A stretch of DNA of 64,000 nt from Sarocladium kiliense (Eukaryota > Ascomycota > Sordariomycetes > Hypocreales > Sarocladiaceae). The stretch covers positions 2,586,199 to 2,650,198 of the forward strand of contig JAUZTG010000041.1 of assembly GCA_030734395.1 (NCBI GenBank), given 5' to 3'. The position numbers and the translations under genes were made by a program. A model generated the notes under the pieces. The model was not told the origin of the DNA and made no database searches. It saw only the letters and a program-made list of their open reading frames with translations. Shown here one piece after another: positions 47,026 to 57,280 of the stretch; position 1 is the stretch's first letter; every line of letters begins with the position of its first letter.

Positions 47026-49443
47026 TCAGAATCTCATATCGTCATCCAGCAGACCCATCAATTGCTGGCTCTCCTGGTACCAGTCTTCGAGCTCTGCTAT
47101 AAAATCATCGTGCATCCCAGTTGCAAGGCCGTCACCCCCCGTGCGCTCCTCCATGTTACCATCCATAGTGCTGTTCCAGATGGAGGAGGATATGTGCGAC
47201 GCGGGTGTGGCGTCCTTGAGACTCGAGCTCATGTGTAGCTTCGCCGCCTGGAACAACAGCTCGTACAGTCGGTACGGATGTGTTGGAGAATTACTCTCCT
47301 CATCGTGATGCGGTCGGAGCGATGCGGCAAACTGTCCAAGGCGATCGAGATCCGCCTGCTCCTGATGTTCTACTGTGTGCTGGAAAAGAATGCTGAAAGG
47401 ATAGAACGGTGTATGAAGCAGAGCCCTATAGCCGGACACATAGGATCAGTCGCCGGGTTCTGTATTCAGCCCTTCGCACAGAATGCTCACCAGCTGAAAT
47501 ATCTCTGGAAGAGGAACTCGCTCTTCACTTCGCGTATGGACTCGATACATTGTCGATGGAGATCAAACACCCGCCTTGCTAACTCTACGTAGTCTTCGGT
47601 TTGCGGTACTTCCTTTGCGCGGACGGCTCTTAGCAGCAAGGTCAACAAGGACGTCTGGCAAACCATATCACACTGTAGGTAAACGATCCGCATGGGATCT
47701 GTGACTTTTCCGCTGGGGCTTTTCGCGGCTACCTGTACGTGCTTGTTAGCATGTTTCTCAGGCTTATCTCATGGAACCTAGGCATGCCGCACAGATAGTT
47801 CCCTCTGTGTGTCTTCAATCATCGGTCTCACAACTTCAGCGAGCTGCACAGCCCATTGACAACGAACTGCAGCTGACTCCCGCACGGCGGAAGTACTATA
47901 CAAGTGCTCGTAAGCCGCACGCTGGACACGCGTCATCTGCAGCACATGTGGCTCGGTCAAATCAGTGGGCACGAGGATCTCAGAGTCGCGAATCGCCGAC
48001 GCCCTTCCTTGTCGGAAGCATAATCCACCTTCAAGGCTGTAGACGAGCCAGAACAGCCTCACTCTTTTATCATGTACGAACCCGTCCGCGGACCTGGCAA
48101 CATTGAGTCGATGAAACCCCAGATCCTGACAGAGTCGTAGGGCTGTTGAGATGAGGGCCAAGGCTTTGGAAGCCTTTGTCTCCTCGACGTAGTAGAGCGT
48201 CTAGCCTAGCATGTCAGCTATAAATGCGGATTTCACTGACTTTGTGTGCTGTCTGCTTACTCCGAGAGCCATCGCCGCAATAGCCTCCAGAGACGGTGGT
48301 AGACATATAGACAATCGAGGTAGGACACTCCCCAGATTTCTCCTGCACATGGCGTTGAATCGATTCGAATCACCGTTGCCGTAAATTGCAGCATGTTCCG
48401 CAAAAAGATTCGCCAAGAGTCCATTCGTTATCAAGTATTCGATAAGATTGTAAGCATCGACCGCGAAGTAGACTCTGCAGCAGATTCTCTCGAATTCATC
48501 CAAAGGCAAGATCTGGCAGAGTCTCTTTAACCTGTTGTGATACTGATGAGCTGCGAAGATGTCAGAAACCCTTTAGAAACAATAGATAACTTATCTCACC
48601 TTTTGCCCAACGCAGCATCTCTAAGACAGCAGCTTGAGGTGGCATGGTGACGAGTGCTATTTCATCATTCATTGCCTCACTCGAATTGGCACCAACATGA
48701 GCTGAGCTTGGCGTCTCAAGGGTCTGAATGAGATTATTCAGCGAGGACTTCACCTTATCTGCTCCTGGACTAGCATCTTGGAGTTCAGTCACACTCTTGA
48801 GGAAGGCTAAGACGTGGGCGGAGTGGTCCCATCGCGGGCCAAGACCGGCGCTGTTTGGGTGAGGAGGAACCGGTGAGGCAGGTTGAACAGCCTCCAAGAA
48901 GTTGGGGTTCGGGAAGGCATCTTGCGATGCTTGCGCTGCAATCTGTGACCCTTTCGTGTGTTGGCTACCAAGGAGGGCTTTGATGCTACGAAGGTCTTCT
49001 GCAATCGCATCGAGTTTCTGGTCGCTGGATTGGGAAAGCGAGTAAGGGTTATTGAAAGCTCTTTGACAACATCCTTTGGGGGAACTTGGTCTCGGGAAGA
49101 TGAGTTCTTACTATTGATCTGAGGCAAGCCGTTGACGCGTGAGAGCCTCCCGCCGAGGAGCGATTAGACTACGGGTGCATTCGAGACGTGCGGAGACGCA
49201 ATGAGCACACGGTGATCCTCTGTCACAGGCTACCTAACCGGTCGGGATGGCAGATGTCAACCTTGAGTCGTCCTAGGACTTGGTGTTTCTGGGCTATAGC
49301 CACCTTTCTTCTGCGACATACATCGCACTGTGTAGATCAATCAGCAACTGCGTGGCCCTTTGACGTCGGCCATGCACACTCACAGAACGTCGAGAGATCG
49401 GCACCCGCCCTTGTGGAATCAAAGAACGATCTGATCCACTCAT
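47026..49443 (-). CDS. Zn2Cys6 transcription factor with fungal-specific regulatory domain
   Basis: Eight exons: 49443-49384, 49327-49304 (24 nt), 49233-49112, 49024-48600, 48550-48261, 48200-47793, 47732-47491 and 47425-47026, giving 656 residues. The zinc cluster is assembled from three exons: CDVCRRRK (exon 2) joined to VACDRGSPCAHCVSARLEC (exon 3), which gives exact C-x2-C-x6-C-x5-C-x2-C-x6-C spacing. A basic linker and a short helix (QKLDAIAEDLRSIKALL) follow, suited to dimer formation. Middle residues such as RLCQDLGFHRL, VRLFWLVYSLEGGL and RQGRASAIRDSEI are typical of the fungal-specific TF domain (PF04082 type). It is divergent from the SDR gene with 391 bp between starts, so local control of that gene is plausible. 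The target is unknown. The exon 3/4 junction is the least certain. Confidence 0.8.
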
Positions 49444-49834
49444 CGTCTATTGTCTTATTCCAAATTATGCCGAAAATGTCAATTTCATGGCGCGTTTGAT
49501 TCACGATCATGCTTGGGGAGAATGCAGTATGACCAATGTCGTCCGGAAACGCGCGCTCTTCCGGCTCGGACTCCGCAACCCGAGCGTCCGCGTTTAGTCA
49601 TGACCAATGAACGCCCAGTTTGAGCTTCAGACCTCACGGTGCAAGACATGGACTTGAATCCATCTGCTGTTGGTAAGCAAGGGCAACGGGGTCAGTGTAA
49701 GTGAGAAATAATATGTTTATAAGAGAGCTAGAAAGAGAGACCTTTTATTTGTTCTCTTGAGTAACAAATCACACTGCTTTCAACCTTGAATCACAGTTGC
49801 GTTGGCACCAGCTACACCAAGTATTCGCTTCGAA
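49444..49834. promoter_or_regulatory. Divergent promoter between Zn2Cys6 gene and SDR gene
   Basis: 391 bp separate the two start codons. No site can be assigned. The T-rich stretch just before the SDR start probably belongs to its 5' UTR. Confidence 0.45.
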
Positions 49835-51344
49835 ATGTCTCCAAACATCCTCATCACCGGCGCTGTCGGCTTCATGTACGTTCTCGCCAGCCTCAATCAC
49901 GGCGTTGGTTATTCTGACATTTTCAAAGAGGTGGCTCTGTCGTGCACGAGCTGTTGAAGTACCAGGAAAGCGAGTTGAAGGGGTCAAAGATTGTAGCAGC
50001 CGTCCGCGGGGATGCCCAGCTCCAGCTTCTCTCCAAGCTCAATGTCACAGCAGTGAAGCTCGATGTCACTGATAGGCAAAGTGTACAAGATGCTATCCTG
50101 ACCCATGAGAGTAAGTGCAGGCTGTGGCGTACGGTCAGGATTTAAAGACTGCTGACATACCGTGATAGTTGACATTGTAATCCACACTGCTGGTATTATC
50201 GACCATAGGATGCTCTACAGTCTCATTGGGGCGTTGGGCGAGAGGAAGAAGCGCTCTGGCCACAAGACGTGGTTCATTAACGTGAGTTGCCAACTTGGGA
50301 AACTCTTACGTATTTACTAAATGACATGATTTCAGTCATCTGTCCTTACCATGTTTACCGAAGAAGCAGGTTGGCCTTTTGGTGAAGTCAAGGACTCCGA
50401 TGGGGATATTGTGAAGAAGTCTAGGACTTTGGATCTCAACAACCCCGCACGCAATGTACAAACCATATCTACCCCCGAACTTCCCGACGTGAGTGCTTCC
50501 AGACAACTAACCAGATACGACTAGGCAAACATCATCGCTGTAGACGAAGCCAGAGCAAATGATGTAGCGTTGATCGACCTTCCCATTCCTCTGGTTTGTA
50601 AGTTTGAGAACTCAGAACAAGGATCTCACAGCGGTATACAATACGAATTGAAAGCTGACGTCCTGGATCAGACGGCCGAGGGACAGGAGAGGGCAGAAAG
50701 ATTTCAGTCAACATCCCAGCGTACGTCCGCACCTCTGCCAAGCTCAAAGTCGTTCACAAGTTCGATAAGTCATCGGTGAGACCAATACTCATCACATTAG
50801 ACACAACATGTTACTGATGACCTTCATGCAGTACCAAGCGGCGATCCACGTGCAAGACTTGGTAGCTTTGTATGCACAAATCGTGCTGCGCATCGTCAAT
50901 GGCCAAGAATCGGTGCCGAGCGGTGAAGTTGCGTATTACTTTGCCTTCGCGCACAGGGTCAGATGGTGGGCTGCTCTCGACGTCATTGCGCAACGCATGT
51001 ATGCTCGTGGCCTCGTGGACACGCCCCAGGTAGAGACGTGGTCGAGCTACGATGAGGCCGCGGATCAGTTAGGGTTCCCACGGGCGCACTGTCGGGCCAT
51101 GGGCACATCCAGGTGAGTTCGAGAAGGAGGATGCCTCTTGCCACCAACCAAGTTGTTTTTGGACATTTGGTGCTAATTCTTGTTAAGCGGTGAGATGATT
51201 GCGGTGAATCCCTACAATATTGGGTGGAAGCCGAAATGGGGCGAAAAGGAGTTCATGGATAGCTTGGACGATGAAATCGCGGATGTGCTGGAGCTCGACA
51301 CCGTCAAGGCCAGTATATTCGATAGTCTACTGGAGAAGCAGTAG
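49835..51344 (+). CDS. NAD-dependent epimerase/dehydratase-type (extended SDR) enzyme
   Basis: Eight exons: 49835-49875, 49929-50110, 50169-50281, 50336-50455, 50525-50597, 50672-50775, 50832-51112 and 51188-51344, giving 356 residues. The Rossmann motif ITGAVGFIGGS appears only after the first intron is removed, which supports the model. KLDVTD and IVIHTAGIIDH follow as expected for the nucleotide-binding half. Later blocks are PIPLVYGRGTGEGRK, IPAYVRTSAKLKVVHKF, HVQDLVALYAQIV and NPYNIGW, all typical of fungal NAD(P)-binding epimerase-like proteins. The substrate is unknown. For intron 4 a second in-frame donor exists (50489, leaving a 36-nt intron); the longer 69-nt intron fits relatives better. 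It lies head-to-head with a Zn2Cys6 gene and is followed by a methyltransferase. Confidence 0.8.
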
Positions 51345-51749
51345 AACCGTAACTGAAACATTATGATGCAGAGTAAGTAGAAGTATCTATCTAGGCAACG
51401 TTGAGATGTGTTTTCAAACCTGACATCGGATCTCAGGTCAGTATAAAGGTGCAATCACACGGGACATCGACATTTCCAAGTGACAACAGGTAGCGACGTG
51501 CTCTTTTGGGTATCGATTGACGATCAATGACAACTGCATTCATTGTTCCAATCTGGTTTCGAGCTTTCCTGCGCCGCATTGAAGACAAATTAGCCACGTG
51601 ATCCGGCCACACCGAATGACTCATCTTGGTTTGGTTTGGTTCGGTTTGCATGTCGGCCTTGTGAATGAATATATCACCTTTATCCTCAAATTACTCCTCT
51701 GGTCCTGCTTCGTGATAGGGCACATTAACGTCCTGATCAATCAGTTGCC
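51345..51749. other. Intergenic
   Basis: 405 bp between two same-strand genes, with no coding signal. TTTGGTTTGGTTCGGTTT just upstream of the methyltransferase is a short simple repeat. Confidence 0.4.
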
Positions 51750-52490
51750 ATGGCCACAGAAATATCGCAAGCCATCTATGACGATACGACATTCTTCGAA
51801 TCCTATGCGCAACTCCCGCGATCGCAAAATGGTTTGAGTGCAGCCCCAGAGTGGGGTGCCCTCAAAAGAATGGTCGGCAACGTCCAAGGGAAGAAGGCCA
51901 TCGATCTTGGCTGTGGCTATGGATGGTTCTGCCGTTGGGCACATGAGTCAGGGGCATCTTCCGTGACCGGGGTTGATATTTCTGAGAGAATGCTGTCCCG
52001 TGCGGAGCAGATGAGTCCGGGAGATGCTATCACCTATCAACTAAGCGACATCACAAACATCGAACTTATTCCTGGTATTTACGATTTAGTCTACAGCTCA
52101 CTGGCTCTGCACTATCTTGCCGAGATCGACACCCTATTCCGAAGCGTCTTCCTAGGGCTAAAGCCGGGAGGTCGTTTCGTCTTCTCTCTCGAACATCCAA
52201 CCTGGACTGCAACGGATGGATGGTTCATCACCAAGGACGGCGATTTGCCAATCTGGCCCTTGAATCAATATGCAGATGAGGGCAAGCGAAACAAGAAATG
52301 GCTTGGATCCAATGTCGTAAAGTACCACCGAAAACTTGACACATACGTCTCATCCGTGCTGAAGGCTGGCTTTATTATTCGAGATCTTGTCGAGTGGACG
52401 CCATCAAAAGAAGATTTGGAGGCTCATCCCGAATGGTCGATGGAGGTTCATAGGCCAGCATTTCTGTTGATGGCGGTTGAGAGACCTTGA
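51750..52490 (+). CDS. Class I SAM-dependent methyltransferase (intronless)
   Basis: 246 residues from MATEISQAIYDD. Motif I is AIDLGCGYGWF (residues 50-60), followed by VTGVDISERML (motif II acidic residue), the YDLVYSSLALHYL block and LKPGGRFVFSLEHP. This is the Methyltransf_11/UbiE-like fold with a C-terminal lid that reads W-rich (WPLNQYADEGKR). No signal peptide or membrane segment, so cytosolic. The substrate cannot be read from sequence. It has no introns, unlike its SDR neighbour. Similar enzymes are common in bacteria, so old lateral transfer is possible but not shown. Position between an SDR and an MFS carrier suggests small-molecule metabolism (inference). Confidence 0.85.
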   Translation: MATEISQAIYDDTTFFESYAQLPRSQNGLSAAPEWGALKRMVGNVQGKKAIDLGCGYGWFCRWAHESGASSVTGVDISERMLSRAEQMSPGDAITYQLSDITNIELIPGIYDLVYSSLALHYLAEIDTLFRSVFLGLKPGGRFVFSLEHPTWTATDGWFITKDGDLPIWPLNQYADEGKRNKKWLGSNVVKYHRKLDTYVSSVLKAGFIIRDLVEWTPSKEDLEAHPEWSMEVHRPAFLLMAVERP

Positions 52491-53221
52491 GAACCGACGT
52501 ATCGTTTTACTTTAATACAGAGCAATACATGAGAAAAGCGTAGTTGACTTGAGTGCCTTCGGAAGTCGGTGCCACCTTAAACCCGCCGCAGGACACTTAA
52601 GATACATGGGGTTCCAGGTCTGCAGCTTATGCAATCGATGAAGCAGTTTACAACGTTCGATCCCTACGCGGAACTTCTTGTATCAAAGCTGAAAGGGGAT
52701 TCCCTCTGAGGGGGTTTGAGCAGATTAACCAACTCTCCCCTTGCACCACCCATGCCAATGGAGACTTTCCTTGCATTCTCGAGAGACTAGTGGCATGCGA
52801 TAGACTATCGCCGCACTAAGACGGCGGAATTGCTGACGGGAATGCATGTCGAATCTTCTGTCCCATGATCTGGTCGTATCTAATGCGCTAGGCTGCGTGG
52901 ATTGCTGGCAACTCGACTACGATTGAGGATCTAGTTGCGCAAGTATTACCGCGCTAAGCTCAGAGAACAAGACCCTGGTAGCTCAGCTCAGAGATGGGAG
53001 CTCAGCTCCTATCAGCTGTAGTGTCACGAGTTGAGCACATATCTTTCATCCTAGGATCACAGTAGAGCGAGAAAGGTGAGATGAAAGTGGAGGAGCCTAG
53101 GTAATAGGCGCAGCTGTTCTCATATATAAGTATATAGACAATTGTATTCCTGTACTTCTCTTGGCTCTAAGCTTGTAATCCTAAACTCAAAGATCATATC
53201 GGCTTGCCCGTCTCAAAATCC
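52491..53221. other. Intergenic, promoter of the MFS carrier
   Basis: 731 bp with no coding signal. It includes GAGCTCAGCTC-type short palindromes near 52980-53010 and a TATATAAG box at about 53123, roughly 100 bp before the start codon. No clear GATA-type (ATCWGATAA) iron-repressor site was seen. Confidence 0.45.
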
Positions 53222-54994
53222 ATGGCGGTCACTGCCCTCCCATCCGCCATTGACATGGAGAAGCCCACCAACACAACCAAGCCATCCGTGAACATAGCCA
53301 TACAAGACGTCGACTCCGAAGCCGCTCGCGAACACGATGGAAGCCATAACAAAGGCGTCGATACTACCGCACAAGCCGGTGTGCAGCAAGTCCAAGGCAT
53401 CGCAACAGTCTGGTCCAAAACCACCCGCGCCGTGGTCTACCTGCTCATATGGCTCGTCTACCTTGTCATGCTCATGCAACAGGCTGTCTCGGCTTCACTG
53501 ATGCCCTACGTCGCCTCTGCCTTCCGGGAACACTCCCTTACACCGACAATCAGCGTTCTTAGCAGCATCTTCGGCGGCGTCTGCTGCCTACCGACTGCGA
53601 AAATGCTCGATGTGTTCGGACGACCTCAGGGCTACGTTTTCTCTCTCTTTATTACCACCGTCGGCCTGATCATGATGGCCGCTACGGATAATGTGAGGAC
53701 ATATGCCGCAGCTCAGGTTTTTTGGACTGTCGGGAACAACATGGCACTGTACACCGTCAACATCTTCATCGCGGATACGACAACGCTACATAACCGGATT
53801 CTGGCTACTTGGTTAGCGGCCACGCCGAATCTGTTCGTACCCTGGGTTGGGGGCCCTTTGGCAGAGGCCTTCCTCAATGGACCTGGCTGGCAATGGTACT
53901 ACGGAGCCTTCTCTGTGATAGTGCCTGTCGCCTGTGCTCCGTTGTTTGTCGTGCTATTGATCAACCAGCGTAAAGCCAGGGCGCAAGGCCTTTTCGTTGA
54001 ACAAGCATCCAGCAGGGGACCGGGGCAAAGTCTCTTGTACTATATCCGAGAGTTTGACGCTGTCGGCCTCATTCTCCTTATTGCTGGGCTCGCACTACTC
54101 CTTCTTCCCTTCAACCTCTACGCCATGCAGCCGCTAGGTTGGAAGTCTCCCCTCATTATCTGTCTGTTAGTGTTTGGCGTTGTACTTCTTGTCCTTTTCG
54201 CACTGTGGGAAAGAATGTTCGCACCTGTTGAGTTCATCCCATTCACCCTGCTGGTTGATCGCAACGTGGTCGGGTCATCCGTTCTTGGTGCCGTCCTGTT
54301 CATCAGCTACTATAGCTGGTTCAGCTTCTTCACCTCGTTCTTGCAGGTAGTACATGACTTGAGCATCAGCGAGGCTGGTTACGTCTCGCAGATTTACGGC
54401 GTCGGTGGTTGTGTTGCGGGTGTCGCTGTCGGGTTCATGATCCACCGAACAGGATACTTCAAGGCCATCACGCTCTACGGTGCCCTCCCAGTCTATTCTC
54501 TATTCATGGGCTTGCTCATATACTTCCGAGACGCTTCGACGGGTGTTGGGTATATCATCATGTGCATGATCTTCATATCATTTGCCTCCGGCGCTATCAT
54601 GGCCATCTCTCCCATTCCTGCCATGGCTGCCGGGGCCCATCAGCACATCGCTGTTGTGGTCGCAATCGTTTCTATGTTCTCGTCGATTGGGGGCGCAGTT
54701 GGTCTGACCGTTGCATCTACCATCTGGCAAAACGTCTTCCCTACGAAACTGATGGAGTACCTCCCGGTTGAGGAACAGCCCAACTTTCTTATGATTTACG
54801 GTATGCTGGACGTCCAACTAAGCTATCCACCGAGATCACCAGCACGCATCGCTATTCAGCATGCCTATGCAGATGCGCAGAAGATGATGACCATTGTCGG
54901 CACCGTCGTTTGGGTCGCTGGTTTTGCGGCTGTCGCTTTGTGGCGCAACACGGACCTCAAGACGGTGAAGCAAGTCAGGGGATACGTGATCTAG
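53222..54994 (+). CDS. MFS transporter of the siderophore-iron type (intronless)
   Basis: 590 residues from the ATG of MAVTALPSAID. After a hydrophilic N-terminus of ~75 residues come about 12-14 membrane segments, starting VVYLLIWLVYLVMLMQQAV. Family blocks of fungal siderophore importers (MirB/Sit1 type) are clear: SLMPYVASAF, LSSIFGGVCCLPTAKMLDVF, GRPQGYVFSL, YAAAQVFWTVG and FIADTTTLHNR. Known relatives are plasma-membrane or vesicle proton symporters for ferric hydroxamates such as ferrichrome or triacetylfusarinine. The particular siderophore cannot be told. The C-terminal region (ISPIPAMAAGAHQHIAVVVA) is also typical. No siderophore-synthesis gene is visible nearby, although an SDR and a methyltransferase precede it. 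Confidence 0.85.
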   Translation: MAVTALPSAIDMEKPTNTTKPSVNIAIQDVDSEAAREHDGSHNKGVDTTAQAGVQQVQGIATVWSKTTRAVVYLLIWLVYLVMLMQQAVSASLMPYVASAFREHSLTPTISVLSSIFGGVCCLPTAKMLDVFGRPQGYVFSLFITTVGLIMMAATDNVRTYAAAQVFWTVGNNMALYTVNIFIADTTTLHNRILATWLAATPNLFVPWVGGPLAEAFLNGPGWQWYYGAFSVIVPVACAPLFVVLLINQRKARAQGLFVEQASSRGPGQSLLYYIREFDAVGLILLIAGLALLLLPFNLYAMQPLGWKSPLIICLLVFGVVLLVLFALWERMFAPVEFIPFTLLVDRNVVGSSVLGAVLFISYYSWFSFFTSFLQVVHDLSISEAGYVSQIYGVGGCVAGVAVGFMIHRTGYFKAITLYGALPVYSLFMGLLIYFRDASTGVGYIIMCMIFISFASGAIMAISPIPAMAAGAHQHIAVVVAIVSMFSSIGGAVGLTVASTIWQNVFPTKLMEYLPVEEQPNFLMIYGMLDVQLSYPPRSPARIAIQHAYADAQKMMTIVGTVVWVAGFAAVALWRNTDLKTVKQVRGYVI

Positions 54995-55273
54995 CTAGCA
55001 CAGCTTTGTCAGAGTTTTCTGAAGGATAGTTAGCCATCGAATTGCCTATGAGGCTGCCGCAAGAATCCTATCCCTACCTCAGGCAAGCGTTGTAAGCTGG
55101 CAGTGGCGGTTGTCAGGAGCAATGCTACATAACCACAATGACAAACATGACTCTTAGGGCGCACAGGAGCGCGACCGGCAGATGTGGTGGATAACGAGAA
55201 AAACAAACCACAGGACGGATCGTTGGCAGACCTTTAGGGCCCAAAACCCCCTGAGACGAAATCCGATAACAAG

Positions 55274-56581
55274 GTGGCTGATCAACTGCTCGACAAGAAT
55301 TCGACACTCCTTAAGGAGATGCTAAAACAAGAAACCAAGGGCCGCGGACATCCTAAGGCTCTCTGCTATAAAGACATCTTACTAATAGTTATACGCCACC
55401 CTGATACGGGCAAGGATATCCTTACTATGATGATCAAGTTCATTCACCATAAGGGTTCAGACAATAAACCCAAGCTATAAGTACTCCTAAATTCTGCTTA
55501 TATCGCGGCCAATTAAGGCAGCGGCCTAGTTCATATCTATTAGTAGAATTTCTTTTAATATTATTCTAAAAAAATAAACTTATTTTTTATCCCATCCTAA
55601 TTATTATCAGCCTTACTCTTATCAATAAAGTCTTGACCGCCCGGAATCTGGTAGGCGCATCTGATATCTTCCGCACCAAGAATCGAGGCCCCGTCACATC
55701 CACACCGTTTCGATGGAAGCAGGAGTGGCTAAAGCGGCCAGTCTTTCGCGGATTCGAGGGCCCCTCCGTCTCCAAGGACAGAGCTCTGCCGTACCACAAG
55801 CTGCGGGACGATATGGAACGGCAGACACTAGATACTGGGTTCGAGGAACCCATCAGACCAAAGGCGTTCCGCCGAGGAGCGGCCAATGCGGCCAATGGTA
55901 TGTGTCTTGGCCAGTGCTCACATTATCTATAGTGCTAACTTGAGAACCAGGAAGTGCGCCCGATGCCGTCCGTGATCAAATAATGCAGCACGACCCGAAA
56001 TGGGCGGCATTTAATAGCGCGTACATCCAATGAGAAGGTTGAGTTTCACCTCCAAAATACTTTCTTAGACAAGCCGATAGAGGACGGCCTTATGAAATTT
56101 TCACGTATATTAGCATTATGCGTGATCCTTGTACGAGCTACGACATACTCCCCGACGAGGTCTTGAACAGCCTGCCACCCAATCCTATTATTATTGAACT
56201 GGAGGTGCGCAGCGATGAGCTTCAGAACGGCAAATACCGACTTCAAGGCTCCGATGATGAGAAAGAGGTGCGGCAACTTACCATCTAGATCCGCACGAAA
56301 CGTGCACAGCGCCGTAAAGCTCTCCGGCAACAATATCAGAAATACTACTTCTACAATCGACCGACATGGGACATCAAGAGGCAGGCATCACAGGAGATCA
56401 GCGAAGAAGACGGCGACGAGGATAAAGACAACTACCATCAGCCTGCCATTAAGCTCCACGTCCCCGAGCATACACGGCTTACTAAGATCATTCATCACCA
56501 TCCAAATAATCTCACCATTAGCGAGCTCCAGAATCTCCGAATCGGAGACTACGCATTATGACAACACGCTCAGCCGCACCC
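55274..56581 (+). pseudogene. Broken DUF3435 (Starship 'captain'-type tyrosine recombinase) gene
   Basis: Pieces of one DUF3435 protein lie in order on the plus strand but in different frames. 55274-55480 has KALCYKDILL and KFIHHKGSDNKPK. 55485-55640 is AT-rich and full of stops. 55640-55897 has PFRWKQEWLKRP, ALPYHKLRDDM and RRGAANAANG. An intact 53-nt intron follows (55898-55950), then SAPDAVRDQIMQHDPKW. Further on the frame changes near 56030 and again near 56096, with a TAG at 56286-56288 in place of a likely sense codon. The N-terminal part, where the first catalytic Arg of the recombinase would be, was not found. DUF3435 proteins mobilise Starship elements in Pezizomycotina. This copy is dead; no element boundaries or cargo could be assigned. 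Confidence 0.75.
55485..55640. other. AT-rich, RIP-like segment inside the DUF3435 relic
   Basis: About 155 bp much richer in A and T than its surroundings, with many TAA and TAG triplets. It replaces the expected middle part of the recombinase. Confidence 0.6.
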
Positions 56582-57280
56582 TCAACTTCGGGCCGGCTTA
56601 GCTTCCTTTGAAACTGTGCTGCCGCATCTTCCGCATTCATCGCATCCTCTTCATTGCTTTTGCGAGTTCGCCTTGCTTAGATGGTATGCGCGATGAGCTC
56701 TCCATCCTGGATCCCCACCATTTCCACCAACATCCCTAGTCGAATTTGCTTCTGAATCAACTCACAAGAAACCTGCTCACACTCAAGCGGTACTTAAGTT
56801 GCAGAATCAAGCATCATCATTGTCGCCAATACTGCGAGACGCTTTTGGACTTGAGACACTTGCTTCTGCTGCACTTAGGTGCTAGAAGCTGCCCTGTGCT
56901 GTACCCAAGCCTCAGCCCGGACTGCTTAGCCTCGCCCTCGGCGGCGGATATACAGACCAGGCCAATCTAAATTCGTCTAGCAGGAATGGGCCTCGAGCCG
57001 GCCTTCCCTAAGGCTTGATCGGGGCCCTAATCCTAATCCTCTGAAGGAAATGGGGAGGCTGAGACATCCCTAGACTTTCTTGTCTCGGCAGATTCGAAGT
57101 GCCGGGCAACCCGACGAAGATATCATGCCCTGATTCTACGTTTTCGTACGAACGGCCGGAACGCACCCGGAGGTGCTATCAATCACCAGGCACGGCTTGT
57201 TCGCCTCAATTGATACTCTCGTACGCATACGCGTCAAACAGATCAGTTGCGATACACGGAGGCCGTCGAGTCGGGAGACG
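56582..57280. other. Intergenic, downstream of the DUF3435 relic
   Basis: Remnants of the same degenerate element may continue to about 56740. Beyond that no gene was recognised until the Zn2Cys6 gene. Confidence 0.4.

Noticed and set aside
50489..50524. A 36-nt intron in the SDR gene
   Set aside because: Possible, since it keeps the frame, but the donor at 50456 gives a normal 69-nt intron and a better match to the family around PARN-ANIIAVDEA.
53000..53221. Search for ATCWGATAA iron-repressor sites before the siderophore-type carrier
   Set aside because: No convincing match was seen, so iron control is not claimed.
55846..55862. GGTTCGA-like sequences resembling a tRNA B box
   Set aside because: No A box or cloverleaf around them. 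This copy lies inside the DUF3435 relic, and the others (for example 5537, 40205, 61684) also lack tRNA context.
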